A DNA stretch of 64,000 bases from NCBI RefSeq assembly GCF_002043005.1, contig NZ_CP020330.1, positions 3,428,001 to 3,492,000 of the forward strand. Reading direction: 5' to 3'. Position numbers and translations under genes: made by a program. Shown in pieces: positions 18,149-28,535 of the stretch. Numbering within the stretch: position 1 is the first letter of the stretch; each line of letters opens with the position of its first letter. Source of the stretch: Martelella mediterranea DSM 17316 (GTDB lineage: Bacteria > Pseudomonadota > Alphaproteobacteria > Rhizobiales > Rhizobiaceae). The notes under the pieces were generated by a model, which saw nothing but the letters and a program-made list of their open reading frames with translations, did not search any database and had not been told where the DNA came from.

Positions 18149-19660
18149 TTATTCGCCGATGGTGACGGCGGTGAGGCCGAAGAGCGAGCCGGTCGGCGTC
18201 GCCTCGAAACCCTTCACCTTGTCGGTGCTGGCGGTGTAGCTGTAGCCGGTATAGAGCCAGACCCAGGGCGAAACCTCGGTGATGTGCTTTGAGAATTCGG
18301 CGAAGATTTCCTTGCGCCTGGCCGGATCGGTTTCCACGCGGCCTTCATTCATCAGCGTATCGAGTTCGTCATCGATATAGTGAGCGACGTGATTGAGGTT
18401 GCCGTCCTTGGTCCAGTAGCGGTTATACATGGTGTAGGGATCGGTACGACCGCCGTTCAGCGCCACGGCCATATCGAAATCGCCCTTCAGCCAGCGGTCG
18501 ATATAGACGTTCAGTTCCATCATCTCGATCTCGAGATCGATGCCGATTTCGGCAAGCTGCGACTGGATGACCTGTGCCTCTGCCGCTGCCGTCGGCGGCT
18601 CGCCGGTTGCGGCCATCACCTTGGCGGAGAAGCCGTCCGCATAGTCGGCCTCCTCCATCAAAGCCTTGGCCTTGTCGAGGTCCTGCGTGTAGCAGAACAG
18701 TTCGGAGGGGTCGGTGGCGAAGGCCGGCATGGTCAGCGGACCGGTCACCTTGCCCTCGCCGAGAAGGGCGGCATCCAGCACATCCTGCCGGTCGATCGCG
18801 CAGGAGATTGCCTGACGGACCTTCAGCTCCTTCATCGCGCCTTCCTCGGCATTGAGCTGAAGCACGTGATAGGACAGCACCGGCTCGCGATCGAGCGTCA
18901 GGCCGGGATTGGACGGCACCAGCGTGGCGACCAGCGGATCGTTGATCAGCGCGAAATCGACCTGGCCGGTGCGCAGCGATGCCAGAATGGCGGTCTCATC
19001 CGGCAGGACCGAAATATCGAGCCCGTCGATAGCGAGTTCGCCGCCGGCCCAGTTTTCATTGGCCGTCAGCGTCTCGCTGGAATTGGGCTCCCAGTTGTCC
19101 AGCACGAACGGGCCGGAGCCGATGGTCTCGGTGCCAAGCGTGCCGGCCTCGATCGCAGAGGCGGGAACGATCGCCGCGTTGATCGACGACATCGCCGTCA
19201 GCAGCGGAACGTCCGGCTGCGACAGATTGAAGACAACGGTCTCGTCATCCGGCGTATCGATGGTTTCGATCGACAGGAAGTTGGAGCGGGCCGCCGCACT
19301 GGTGGCCTCATCCAAAATGCGCTCGAACGATGCCTTTACATCCACCGGCATCACCTTGTCGCCATTGGAGAATTTTGCATTCGGATCAAGTTTGAATGTC
19401 AGCGTCTTGCCGTCCTCGGAAAACTCCCAGGAACTGGCGATAGCCGGCACCACGTTCAGTTCGGCATCAGTGCGCACCAGCGGCTCGTAGACCAATTCCA
19501 GCAGGCGGATCGACGCGAAAGCGGTCTGCTTGTGCGGGTCGAGGCCGGTCGCATCCTGCGACCATGCCATTTTCAGTGTCTCCGCCGAAGCCGGCGCCGC
19601 CGCGAGCGCGGCGGCAATCGCTAGCGCTGATGCAATCGTCTTGATTTGAACTCTTCCCAT
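18149..19660 (-). CDS. Periplasmic solute-binding protein, SBP_bac_5 (peptide/muropeptide type)
   Basis: A 503-residue family-5 binding protein. A Sec signal peptide covers about residues 1-26, cleaved after ASA. The DPHK segment and LAESWEFSEDG-like region (here IASSWEFSEDGKTLTF) identify the Dpp/Opp family. There is no lipobox cysteine, so it is soluble. I chose ATG 19660 with GAGGG at 8 nt over a TTG two codons upstream. Flanking murQ and anmK suggest that the ligand is a muropeptide or anhydro-MurNAc compound rather than an ordinary peptide; in Agrobacterium an ABC importer with a dedicated binding protein is reported to import muropeptides. Confidence 0.88.
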   Translation of the reverse strand: MGRVQIKTIASALAIAAALAAAPASAETLKMAWSQDATGLDPHKQTAFASIRLLELVYEPLVRTDAELNVVPAIASSWEFSEDGKTLTFKLDPNAKFSNGDKVMPVDVKASFERILDEATSAAARSNFLSIETIDTPDDETVVFNLSQPDVPLLTAMSSINAAIVPASAIEAGTLGTETIGSGPFVLDNWEPNSSETLTANENWAGGELAIDGLDISVLPDETAILASLRTGQVDFALINDPLVATLVPSNPGLTLDREPVLSYHVLQLNAEEGAMKELKVRQAISCAIDRQDVLDAALLGEGKVTGPLTMPAFATDPSELFCYTQDLDKAKALMEEADYADGFSAKVMAATGEPPTAAAEAQVIQSQLAEIGIDLEIEMMELNVYIDRWLKGDFDMAVALNGGRTDPYTMYNRYWTKDGNLNHVAHYIDDELDTLMNEGRVETDPARRKEIFAEFSKHITEVSPWVWLYTGYSYTASTDKVKGFEATPTGSLFGLTAVTIGE

Positions 19661-19713
19661 GATCAATTCCCTCGAGATGATGATTGTTGCCGGTCGTTGC
19701 GACCGGAGCGACT

Positions 19714-20646
19714 TCAGTCTTCGCGGCCTGGCGCCGTCTTCTGGTTGATAGCCTTGCGCAGATAGCCGCCCGATTTCGAAAGAAGATCGCGGCCTTCCTG
19801 CAATTCCATATCGGTCAACGCCAGCAATATGGCGAGCTTGACATCATTTCCGGTCTTCTCCAGCAGCGCCGTCGCCTCTTCAGCGCCAACGCCGGAGGCC
19901 TCCATGACGATGCGCACCGCACGGGCGTAGAGCTTGGCGTTGCTGACCGTCACATCGACCATCAGGTTCTGGTAGACCTTGCCGATCCGGATCATGCTGG
20001 CCGTGCTCAGCATGTTGAGCACGAGCTTCTGCGCCGTCCCGGATTTCAGGCGGGTGGAGCCGGTCAGAACCTCGGGCCCAACGACGGGCGCAATCGAGAT
20101 TTCAGCGATTTCCGCGATCGCGGAGGCGGGGTTACACGAAAGCGCAACGGTTCCTGCCCCAACTTCGCGGGCATATTCCAACGCGCCGATCACATAGGGC
20201 GTGCGCCCGCTGACGGCGATTCCGACCACGACATCGCGCTTCGAAAGATTGACGGCCTCAAGATCGGCGCGCCCCAAAGCAGGGTCATCCTCCGCGCCCT
20301 CGACGGCGGTGGTGAGCGCCGTATTCCCGCCGGCGATCAGGCCAACGACCATGCCCGGCGGAACCGAGAAGGTCGGCGGGCATTCGGAGGCATCGAGCAC
20401 GCCGAGGCGGCCGCTGGTGCCGGCGCCGATATAGATCAGCCGTCCGCCGGCACTAAACGCGGCAACGATGCGCTCGACCGCCGCCGTAATCGGCGCGATC
20501 TCGCGGGCGACGGCCCCAGCCACCAGCCCATCCTCGGCGTTGATGGTCTCGAGTATTTCGCGCGTGCTCAGAAGATCCAGTTCGACGCTTTTCGGATTGC
20601 GCCCTTCGGAGACCAGTTTGTCGAGCTCGCCATTCAACAGATTCAC
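19714..20646 (-). CDS. murQ: N-acetylmuramic acid 6-phosphate etherase (MurQ)
   Basis: A 310-residue SIS-domain enzyme cleaving MurNAc-6-phosphate to GlcNAc-6-phosphate and D-lactate. Family features are the N terminus [20 protein letters not shown], the [20 protein letters not shown] motif near residue 75, and the SGRTPYV loop; the C-terminal UBA-like tail is present. It starts at GTG 20646 with AGGGGAA about 8 nt upstream. It is the first gene of the operon, divergent from murR, and processes the product of AnmK encoded at the other end. Confidence 0.95.
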   Translation of the reverse strand: MNLLNGELDKLVSEGRNPKSVELDLLSTREILETINAEDGLVAGAVAREIAPITAAVERIVAAFSAGGRLIYIGAGTSGRLGVLDASECPPTFSVPPGMVVGLIAGGNTALTTAVEGAEDDPALGRADLEAVNLSKRDVVVGIAVSGRTPYVIGALEYAREVGAGTVALSCNPASAIAEIAEISIAPVVGPEVLTGSTRLKSGTAQKLVLNMLSTASMIRIGKVYQNLMVDVTVSNAKLYARAVRIVMEASGVGAEEATALLEKTGNDVKLAILLALTDMELQEGRDLLSKSGGYLRKAINQKTAPGRED

Positions 20647-20719
20647 GTTGGAATTCCCCTGCCCTTCAAGGCTTTCCGGCGGACGAATCCGCAGCGGCAG
20701 CCTCCCATTTCAAGCAGAG

Positions 20720-20746
20720 GCTATAATCACAAATTCCAACTGTCAA
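20720..20746 (-). promoter_or_regulatory. Candidate murQ operon promoter
   Basis: On the minus strand, TTGACA (20746-20741) is followed after a short 15-nt spacer by TATAGC (20725-20720), 74 nt before the murQ GTG. The surrounding 130 bp are strikingly AT-rich and include the dyad AATTAT-N4-ATAATT (20749-20764) and a second TATAAT on the minus strand at 20755-20750. Which -10 is used cannot be decided by eye. Confidence 0.4.
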
Positions 20747-20815
20747 ATAATTATACGAATAATTTATTCCAAACCGGACCAGACGCTCGGCGAAAACCAA
20801 TTCGCAATAATTCCA

Positions 20816-20844
20816 TTGTATTCCTGAATTCAGGAATTTATTAT
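20816..20844 (+). promoter_or_regulatory. Candidate murR promoter with 18-bp operator palindrome
   Basis: TTGTAT (20816-20821) and TATTAT (20839-20844) are spaced 17 nt apart. The spacer is occupied almost exactly by the perfect 18-bp palindrome ATTCCTGAATTCAGGAAT (20820-20837). It is 39 nt upstream of the murR GTG. A repressor bound here would block polymerase, as expected for autoregulation by an RpiR-family protein. Confidence 0.6.
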
Positions 20845-20876
20845 TCTTCGCATCGACCCACTCGGAAAGGCATTTC

Positions 20877-21731
20877 GTGTCCGTTCTCAGCATCATCGAA
20901 GCCCAGCTTGAAAGCCTTGCGCCGGCCGACCGGCAGATCGGCGATTTCATCCTCGCCCATCCGGACGAGGTGCTGCGGCTGTCTTCGGCCAGCCTTGCCG
21001 AAAAGACGGGGCGCAGCCAGTCGAGCGTGGTGAAATTTGCACAGAAGCTGGGTTTTTCCGGCTATCAGGACATGAAGTTCGCCGTCAGCAAGGCGAAGGC
21101 CAGTGAATGGCGCGCGCCCGGCGCGCTACATGCGACCATCGAGCTGGACGACAGCCACGCCACGATCGCGCAGAAACTGCTTGCCAGCAAGATGCACGCC
21201 ATGCAGCAGACACTCGCCGCCAATGACGAGACCGCGATTTCCCGGGCGCTGGAGATCACCGACGCCGCGCAGCGCATTCATGTGGCCGGCGTCGGCGCGT
21301 CATCGCTGGTGGCGCGCGATTTCTGCTACAAACTGCAGAAACTCGGCCGCTATGCTCTGCATGATTCCGACAGTCACGTGCAGATGGCGAATGTCTCGGC
21401 CGCCAAATCCGGCGATGTGCTGTTCGCGCTCTCCTATTCCGGCGCGAGCATCGAGACCGTGCGGATCGCCGAGCTTGCCCGAAAACGCGCCGTCACCGTG
21501 ATCTCGCTGACGGGCCCGAAACAGAACGCCATAGCCCGCGTCGCCGATGTCAATCTCTACACCATCGCCGACGAAGAAAAGGTGCGCTCCTCGGCAATCA
21601 CCGCCCGCGATGCCCAACTGATGCTGACCGACTTCCTCTTCATCCTGCTGCTCCAGCGCCAGCAGGATGCAGGTGACTACATTGCCGATAGCGGCGATGC
21701 CGTGACCGCGCTGAAGCTCGGCGACAAGTGA
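20877..21731 (+). CDS. murR: MurR/RpiR-family regulator of the muropeptide operon
   Basis: A 284-residue regulator. The N-terminal HTH_6 domain is at about 1-77 (SQSSVVKFAQKLGFSGYQDMK) and the C-terminal SIS sugar-phosphate-binding domain at about 125-265 (HVAGVGASSLVARDFCYKLQ, SYSGAS). Start GTG 20877 has GGAAAGG 6 nt upstream. RpiR proteins next to murQ typically sense MurNAc-6-phosphate, so derepression by the AnmK product is inferred. It is divergent from murQ; the intergenic palindrome is its likely operator. Confidence 0.88.
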   Translation: MSVLSIIEAQLESLAPADRQIGDFILAHPDEVLRLSSASLAEKTGRSQSSVVKFAQKLGFSGYQDMKFAVSKAKASEWRAPGALHATIELDDSHATIAQKLLASKMHAMQQTLAANDETAISRALEITDAAQRIHVAGVGASSLVARDFCYKLQKLGRYALHDSDSHVQMANVSAAKSGDVLFALSYSGASIETVRIAELARKRAVTVISLTGPKQNAIARVADVNLYTIADEEKVRSSAITARDAQLMLTDFLFILLLQRQQDAGDYIADSGDAVTALKLGDK

Positions 21732-21737
21732 CGCCGC

Positions 21738-22592
21738 CTACCCTTTGATGGGAATGCAGATTTCCGTCAGCAGGTCCTGGGGTGCCGCTTCGCGCGGATT
21801 GTTGAGATAGACCTCGACAGGCGGCGCGTCCGCCGGCTCGTATCCATTGGCGGGCAGGTAGCTGCCGTAAAACCAGCCATAGGCCTTGTGAAGCTCGGCA
21901 TAGGGGCCCTTGTGGCGCAGGACCGCATAGCGACCACCGGCGATCTCGCGCAGCGTCAACCCCGCGGGCGGGGTAAAGCCGGCGGTCACGACGAGGCCGG
22001 CGAAAGACTGCAGCTCTTCCTCAGCCACAAGGCCGGGATCGGAATAATAAATGCCGACCATCTGCATATCCGGCCGGAACAGGCCCGCCGCCGCCATCTT
22101 TCCGACGGCCTCGCCAAAGGCCTTGTCGACCTCCATGTAGGAGCCGGTATGCGGCACGCCGGCCACGGGTTTCGCATTCTCTGTCCTGAATTCGACATCG
22201 TACATCGCACCATTCTCCTCGGTGACGGGGTTATCGAAAATCGCGTGGCCGCCGCTCGCGCGATATGTCGCCGGCGCCATGCCGTAAGCGGATTTGAAAC
22301 TTCGTGTGAAAGAAGCGACGCCTGAATAGCCGGCGCGGCAGGCAATGCTCTCTATGCCTGCCGCGTCGTTGACGAGTTCGCCGGCGGCCCGGTGGAGGCG
22401 CAGGCGCTTCACCGTGGCATGGATGGTTTCGCCATAGACGGCCCGGTAGATCCGGTGCCAGTGCCATGGCGACAGGCAGGCGATCTCGGCGAGTTTCGCG
22501 TAGTCGAGCGCGTCGTCCAGATGGGCGGCAATATAATCGCTGACCCGCTTCAGCCTTTGCTCATAGGTCCCGAACACGTCCATATCTTTCAT
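21738..22592 (-). CDS. AraC-family regulator with GyrI-like effector domain
   Basis: A 284-residue regulator. The AraC HTH pair is N-terminal (about 10-110, LAEIACLSPWHWHRIYRAVYGE and GVASFTRSFKSAYGMAP). The C-terminal GyrI/Rob-like small-molecule domain is at about 125-284 (FAGLVVTAGF, GGRYAVLRHKGPY). Proteins of this layout sense amphipathic compounds and often govern efflux or detoxification. ATG 22592 is chosen; GTG 22595 with GGGAG at 9 nt is equally possible. It is divergent from the SulP gene, with about 123 bp between. Confidence 0.85.
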   Translation of the reverse strand: MKDMDVFGTYEQRLKRVSDYIAAHLDDALDYAKLAEIACLSPWHWHRIYRAVYGETIHATVKRLRLHRAAGELVNDAAGIESIACRAGYSGVASFTRSFKSAYGMAPATYRASGGHAIFDNPVTEENGAMYDVEFRTENAKPVAGVPHTGSYMEVDKAFGEAVGKMAAAGLFRPDMQMVGIYYSDPGLVAEEELQSFAGLVVTAGFTPPAGLTLREIAGGRYAVLRHKGPYAELHKAYGWFYGSYLPANGYEPADAPPVEVYLNNPREAAPQDLLTEICIPIKG

Positions 22593-22715
22593 CACAACCG
22601 TTCACTCCCGTTTGACACTGCCTTTCAAACACAGGTCGCATTGACAAATCTTGCGGAATCGTCCCCCGGGTGCCATGATCCGCCTGCCCATCCGTGGCGC
22701 TCAGGTGAAATGATC

Positions 22716-24365
22716 ATGCCCACCCGTCTCGTTCCCAAAACCGTCAGCGTTCTGCGCGAAGGTTATTCCTTTTCCCGTCTCAAAGGCGACGCCATCTCCG
22801 GATTGACGGTCGCGATCGTCGCCCTGCCGCTGTCGATGGCGATCGCGATCGCCTCCGGCGTCTCGCCCGACCGGGGGCTTTACGCGGCCATTATAGGGGG
22901 TTTCTTCGTCTCGCTGCTGGGCGGAAGCCGCCACCAGATCGGCGGTCCGGCGGGGGCCTTCATCGTGCTGGTCGCAGCCTCGGTGGAACGCAACGGCATC
23001 GACGGGCTGATCATCGCCGTCATCCTCTCCGGCCTGATCATGATCGCGGCCGGTTACCTGAAACTCGGGGCCTATATCCGCTTCATACCCTATCCGGTGA
23101 CCGTCGGCTTCACCGCCGGCATCGCCATCATCATCTTCGCCAGCCAGCTTTCCGCGATCTTCGGGCTGGACCTGCCCGGCAAGGAGCCCGGCCCCTTCGC
23201 CGAAAAGGTCGCCTATCTGGCGCAATATGTCGGCACCACCAATATTTCGGCCGTTGCCATCGCGGTGCTGACCATCGCCATCATCATAGCCGTGAAGCGC
23301 TTCCGGCCGGGCTGGCCGGGGATGCTGATCGCCGTTGCCGTGGCAACCCTCGCGGCCTTCGCGTTCAACCTGCCGGTGGAAACCATCGGCAGCCAGTTCG
23401 GCGGATTGCCGCGCGGGCTGCAGGCCCCGGCCCTGCCCGCGCTGTCGGTCCAGAAGGTCATCTCGGTGCTGCCCGATGCCTTCGCCTTTGCGCTGCTGGG
23501 CTCGATCGAATCGCTGCTTTCCGCCGTCGTCGCCGACGGCATGACCGGGCGCCGGCATCGCTCCAACATGGAACTGGTCGGCCAGGGCGTGGCCAATATC
23601 GCCTCCGGTCTGTTCGGCGGCATCTGCGTGACCGGCACCATCGCCCGCACCGCGACCAATGTACGCGCCGGCGCGACCAGCCCGTTTTCCGGCATGCTGC
23701 ATTCGCTGTTCCTGCTCTTGTTCATGATCGTCGCAGCCCCGCTGGCCCGCTTCATTCCGCTTGCGACCCTCGCCGGCGTTCTGGCGGTCGTCGCCTGGAC
23801 GATGGTGGAGAAGGCCGCGATCCGGACGCTTTTGCGCACCTCGCGCGGCGATGCGGTCATCCTGCTCGTGACGCTGTTGCTCGTGGTCTTCCGCGACCTG
23901 ACGGAAGGCATTGTTGCCGGTTTCGCGCTCGGCGCCGTCATGTTCATCGACCGCATGGGCAAGAATGTCGCCGTAAACCCCTATTCCGACTACAACGCCA
24001 AGGCCGAATCGCCGATCGCCAATACCGATCCCGACACCGTGGTCTACCGCATTTCCGGTGCGTTCTTCTTCGGCGCGGCCGCCACCGTCGGCTCCGTGCT
24101 CGACCGGGTGGCCGGCGGCGCGCGCAATTTCGTGCTCGACCTTTCCGATGTCCCCTATGTCGATTCCTCCGCCGCCAACGTGCTGGAGGGCACGATCGGA
24201 AAGGCTGAACACCGCAAGGTTCGGGTTCTGCTCGCCGGCGCGACGCAGAATGTCCGGTCGATCCTCGAAAGCCACGGGATCTCCGAACCGCGCGTCGCCT
24301 ATTGCGCCACCCTCGATGAGGCCGCCGCACGAATCGAAGCCGACAAAAACGAAACGACGGACTGA
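22716..24365 (+). CDS. SulP-family inorganic anion transporter with STAS domain
   Basis: A 549-residue SLC26/SulP transporter. About 12-14 membrane segments occupy residues 20-430, including GLYAAIIGGFFVSLLGGSRHQIGGPAGAF, the sulfate-transporter signature region. A C-terminal STAS domain runs from about 440 to 549 (VVYRISGAFFFGAA, DLSDVPYVDSSAANVL). Bacterial members move sulfate, bicarbonate or C4-dicarboxylates; the substrate is not determined. ATG 22716 is preferred to ATG 22710 because AGGTG is about 8 nt upstream. Confidence 0.9.
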   Translation: MPTRLVPKTVSVLREGYSFSRLKGDAISGLTVAIVALPLSMAIAIASGVSPDRGLYAAIIGGFFVSLLGGSRHQIGGPAGAFIVLVAASVERNGIDGLIIAVILSGLIMIAAGYLKLGAYIRFIPYPVTVGFTAGIAIIIFASQLSAIFGLDLPGKEPGPFAEKVAYLAQYVGTTNISAVAIAVLTIAIIIAVKRFRPGWPGMLIAVAVATLAAFAFNLPVETIGSQFGGLPRGLQAPALPALSVQKVISVLPDAFAFALLGSIESLLSAVVADGMTGRRHRSNMELVGQGVANIASGLFGGICVTGTIARTATNVRAGATSPFSGMLHSLFLLLFMIVAAPLARFIPLATLAGVLAVVAWTMVEKAAIRTLLRTSRGDAVILLVTLLLVVFRDLTEGIVAGFALGAVMFIDRMGKNVAVNPYSDYNAKAESPIANTDPDTVVYRISGAFFFGAAATVGSVLDRVAGGARNFVLDLSDVPYVDSSAANVLEGTIGKAEHRKVRVLLAGATQNVRSILESHGISEPRVAYCATLDEAAARIEADKNETTD

Positions 24366-24482
24366 GACGCGCTCGGCCGGCGCATTCCTCCTCCCGCAAC
24401 GTCGTACACAAGCTTTCCAGGGGAAATACAAAACCGGAACATATCCGGCATTCCATATCTAAAACAATAGCTTGTCAGGGGC

Positions 24483-24512
24483 TTGCAGGAACGGAACAAA
24501 TAGAGTACAAAT
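24483..24512 (+). promoter_or_regulatory. recA promoter with alphaproteobacterial SOS (LexA) box
   Basis: TTGCAG (24483-24488) and TACAAA (24506-24511) are spaced 17 nt apart. Within the spacer lies GAAC-AAATAGA-GTAC (24494-24508), one base off the alphaproteobacterial LexA box GTTC-N7-GTTC read on the other strand. The box overlaps the promoter, as expected for LexA repression. It is 52 nt upstream of the recA ATG. Confidence 0.7.
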
Positions 24513-24563
24513 ATGTAACTTCTGAAATCGTCTAGGCGGCAGCGGCAACAAGGGATAAGGTCC

Positions 24564-25649
<1,086 letters not shown>

Positions 25650-25676
25650 GCTTCGTCGCACTTCGTGAATTGATTA

Positions 25677-25704
25677 AACAGCGGCTTTCCGGGGCCGCTG
25701 TTTT
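25677..25704 (+). terminator. Intrinsic terminator after recA
   Basis: A perfect 9-bp stem AACAGCGGC / GCCGCTGTT with loop TTTCCGGG ends in TTTTC. It lies 28 nt after the recA stop, so recA is probably transcribed alone and alaS from its own promoter downstream. Confidence 0.8.
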
Positions 25705-25783
25705 CTCTTGTCTGGACAGTATCTTCGGCTGTCGTTAAAAGCCGGGAAACGGACACACCAGAATTCAAAGGGACGTGCGCAGC

Positions 25784-28438
25784 ATGAATGGCGTGAATGA
25801 AATCCGGTCGACCTTCCTCGACTACTTCCGGCAGAACGGGCATGAGGTCGTCGCGTCCAGTCCGCTGGTGCCGCATAACGACCCGACGCTGATGTTCACC
25901 AATGCCGGCATGGTGCCGTTCAAGAACGTATTTACCGGTCTGGAATCGCGGCCCTATTCCACCGCGACCACCGCGCAGAAATGCGTGCGTGCCGGCGGCA
26001 AGCACAACGACCTCGACAATGTCGGCTATACCGCGCGCCACCATACCTTCTTCGAGATGATGGGCAATTTCTCCTTCGGGGATTACTTCAAGGAACGTGC
26101 GATCTCGCTCGCCTGGAACCTGATCACCAAGGAATTCGCGCTTCCAAAGGACAAGCTGCTGGTCACCGTCTACCACGAGGACGACGAGGCCTTTGACCTC
26201 TGGAAGAAGATCGCCGGTCTTCCCGAGGAGCGGATCATCCGGATCGCGACCTCGGACAATTTCTGGTCGATGGGCGATACCGGCCCCTGCGGCCCCTGCT
26301 CCGAAATCTTCTTTGACCATGGCGACCATATATGGGGCGGCCCGCCCGGTTCGCCGGAAGAGGATGGCGACCGGTTCATCGAGATCTGGAACTTGGTGTT
26401 CATGCAGTATGAGCAGATTTCCGCCGACCGCCGCGAGAACCTGCCACGCCCCTCGATCGACACCGGCATGGGCCTGGAGCGGGTCGCAGCCGTGTTGCAG
26501 GGCAAGCACGACAATTACGACATTGACCTGTTTCGCAACCTGATCGCCGCGTCCGTTGACCTGACCGGGGTGAAGGCCGAGGGCGAGCACCGCGCCAGCC
26601 ACCGCGTCATCGCCGATCACCTGCGCTCCTCCGCCTTCCTGATCGCCGATGGCGTCCTGCCGTCAAACGAAGGCCGCGGCTATGTGCTGCGCCGGATCAT
26701 GCGCCGCGCCATGCGCCACGCCGAACTGCTCGGCGCGCGCGAGCCGGTGCTTTACAAGCTGCTTCCGGTTCTGGTCGGCGAGATGGGCCGCGCCTATCCC
26801 GAACTCCATCGCGCCGAGGCGCTGATTTCCGAGACGCTGAAGCTTGAGGAATCTCGCTTCCGCAAGACTCTCGACCGCGGCCTGACGCTGCTTGATGAAG
26901 CGAGCCGCGAGTTGGAGAAGGGTGACAGCCTGGACGGCGAAACCGCCTTCAAGCTCTACGACACCTATGGATTCCCGCTCGACCTCACCCAGGATGCCCT
27001 GCGCGCGCGCGGCATCCATGTCGACCTTTCCGGCTTTCAGGATGCCATGCACCGCCAGCGGGCCGAAGCGCGCGCCCATTGGCAGGGCTCCGGCGACAAG
27101 GCGACCGAGACGATCTGGTTCGAGCTCGGCGAAAAGCACGAGGCGACCGAGTTTCTCGGCTACGACACCGAAAAGGCCGAGGGCATCACCTTGGCGCTCG
27201 TCAAGGATGGCGCTTCGGTGGAGACCGCACGGGAGGGCGATACCGTTGCACTCGTCGTCAACCAGACGCCGTTTTACGGCGAATCCGGCGGCCAGATGGG
27301 CGATACCGGCACGATCCGGACCGACAAGGCGGTTCTGCGCGTGACCGACACGCAGAAGAAGGGTCGCGGCCTGTTCGTTCACCATGCCACCGTCGAGAAG
27401 GGCGAGATCGCGCGCGGCGAGCCGGTTTCGCTCGAAGTCGATCATGCCCGCCGCTCCCGGCTTCGCGCCAACCACTCGGCCACCCACCTCATCCATGAGG
27501 CGCTGCGCGAGCGGCTCGGCAATCACGTCGCCCAGAAGGGTTCTCTGGTCGCGCCCGAGCGGCTGCGCTTCGATATTTCGCACCCCAAACCCCTGAGCGC
27601 TGAGGAACTGGCCGAAGTCGAGGACATGGCCAACGAGATCGTGCTGCAGAACGCCCCGGTCTCCACGCGGCTGATGAGCGTCGACGACGCGATCGCCGAA
27701 GGCGCCATGGCGCTGTTCGGCGAGAAATACGGCGATGAGGTCCGTGTCGTGTCGATGGGAACGGCGACGTCGGGCGAGAAGGCCGGCAAGACCTATTCGC
27801 TGGAACTGTGCGGCGGCACCCATGTGCGCGCCACCGGCGATATCGGCCTGATCCGGATCGTCGGCGAGAGCGCGGTCGGCGCCGGCGTGCGGCGCATCGA
27901 GGCGCTGACCGGCATCGATGCGCGCCGCTATCTCACCAACCAGGATGAAAAGCTGAAGGCACTGGCGGCCAGCCTGAAGGTCCAGCCCGACGATGTCGGC
28001 AATCGCGTGGAATCTCTGCTGGATGAACGCCGCCGGCTGGAGCGCGAACTGACGGAAGCGCGCAAGCAGCTTGCGCTCGGCGGTGCGGGATCGGCCGATG
28101 AAGCTGAAAAGATCGGCGATATCAACCTGATCGCCAAGGTGCTGCAGGGTGTGGCGGCAAAGGACCTGAAGGGCATGGCCGATACCGCCAAGTCCAACCG
28201 CGATCACACCGTCGTCGCCTTCATCGCCGTGGCGGAAGACGGCAAGGCAAGCATCGTCGTGTCGCTGACCGAAGATCTGACGCAGAAATTTTCCGCGGTC
28301 GATCTGGTGCGCGCGGCTTCTGCCGCCGTCGGCGGCAAGGGCGGCGGCGGACGTCCGGACATGGCCCAGGCCGGCGGCCCCGATGGCGCGAACGCCGAGG
28401 CCGCGATTGATGCCGTGCGGGCAGCGCTCGCCGGCTGA
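25784..28438 (+). CDS. alaS: Alanyl-tRNA synthetase
   Basis: An 884-residue class II synthetase that charges tRNA-Ala. The aminoacylation core is N-terminal ([50 protein letters not shown]). The editing domain carries the metal ligands HSATHLIH near residue 565 and CGGTH near residue 675. The C-terminal oligomerisation/C-Ala region follows ([16 protein letters not shown]). ATG 25784 is chosen over GTG 25775. It is followed by a terminator formed over the end of the convergent dusA. Confidence 0.97.
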   Translation: MNGVNEIRSTFLDYFRQNGHEVVASSPLVPHNDPTLMFTNAGMVPFKNVFTGLESRPYSTATTAQKCVRAGGKHNDLDNVGYTARHHTFFEMMGNFSFGDYFKERAISLAWNLITKEFALPKDKLLVTVYHEDDEAFDLWKKIAGLPEERIIRIATSDNFWSMGDTGPCGPCSEIFFDHGDHIWGGPPGSPEEDGDRFIEIWNLVFMQYEQISADRRENLPRPSIDTGMGLERVAAVLQGKHDNYDIDLFRNLIAASVDLTGVKAEGEHRASHRVIADHLRSSAFLIADGVLPSNEGRGYVLRRIMRRAMRHAELLGAREPVLYKLLPVLVGEMGRAYPELHRAEALISETLKLEESRFRKTLDRGLTLLDEASRELEKGDSLDGETAFKLYDTYGFPLDLTQDALRARGIHVDLSGFQDAMHRQRAEARAHWQGSGDKATETIWFELGEKHEATEFLGYDTEKAEGITLALVKDGASVETAREGDTVALVVNQTPFYGESGGQMGDTGTIRTDKAVLRVTDTQKKGRGLFVHHATVEKGEIARGEPVSLEVDHARRSRLRANHSATHLIHEALRERLGNHVAQKGSLVAPERLRFDISHPKPLSAEELAEVEDMANEIVLQNAPVSTRLMSVDDAIAEGAMALFGEKYGDEVRVVSMGTATSGEKAGKTYSLELCGGTHVRATGDIGLIRIVGESAVGAGVRRIEALTGIDARRYLTNQDEKLKALAASLKVQPDDVGNRVESLLDERRRLERELTEARKQLALGGAGSADEAEKIGDINLIAKVLQGVAAKDLKGMADTAKSNRDHTVVAFIAVAEDGKASIVVSLTEDLTQKFSAVDLVRAASAAVGGKGGGGRPDMAQAGGPDGANAEAAIDAVRAALAG

Positions 28439-28511
28439 GGCCGACGAGCGACCTCTTCCGTTCAGAAGAATGTATGACCGGCGACCGATCCCCGCTTGAG
28501 TGGCAACCCCA

Positions 28512-28535
28512 GGCGGCCGGATCAGGCCGCTTTTT
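28512..28535 (+). terminator. Intrinsic terminator for alaS overlapping the dusA 3' end
   Basis: GCGGCC (28513-28518), loop GGATCA, GGCCGC (28525-28530) and a TTTTT run form a terminator for alaS. The loop and 3' arm include the antisense of the last codons and stop of dusA (stop at 28522-28524), so one sequence serves both as coding end and as terminator. Confidence 0.65.

Noticed and set aside
22701..24431. 576-codon open frame on the minus strand
   Set aside because: It is antisense to the SulP transporter gene and shows the mirror composition (Asp/Gly/His/Arg-rich). The plus strand encodes a clear transporter.
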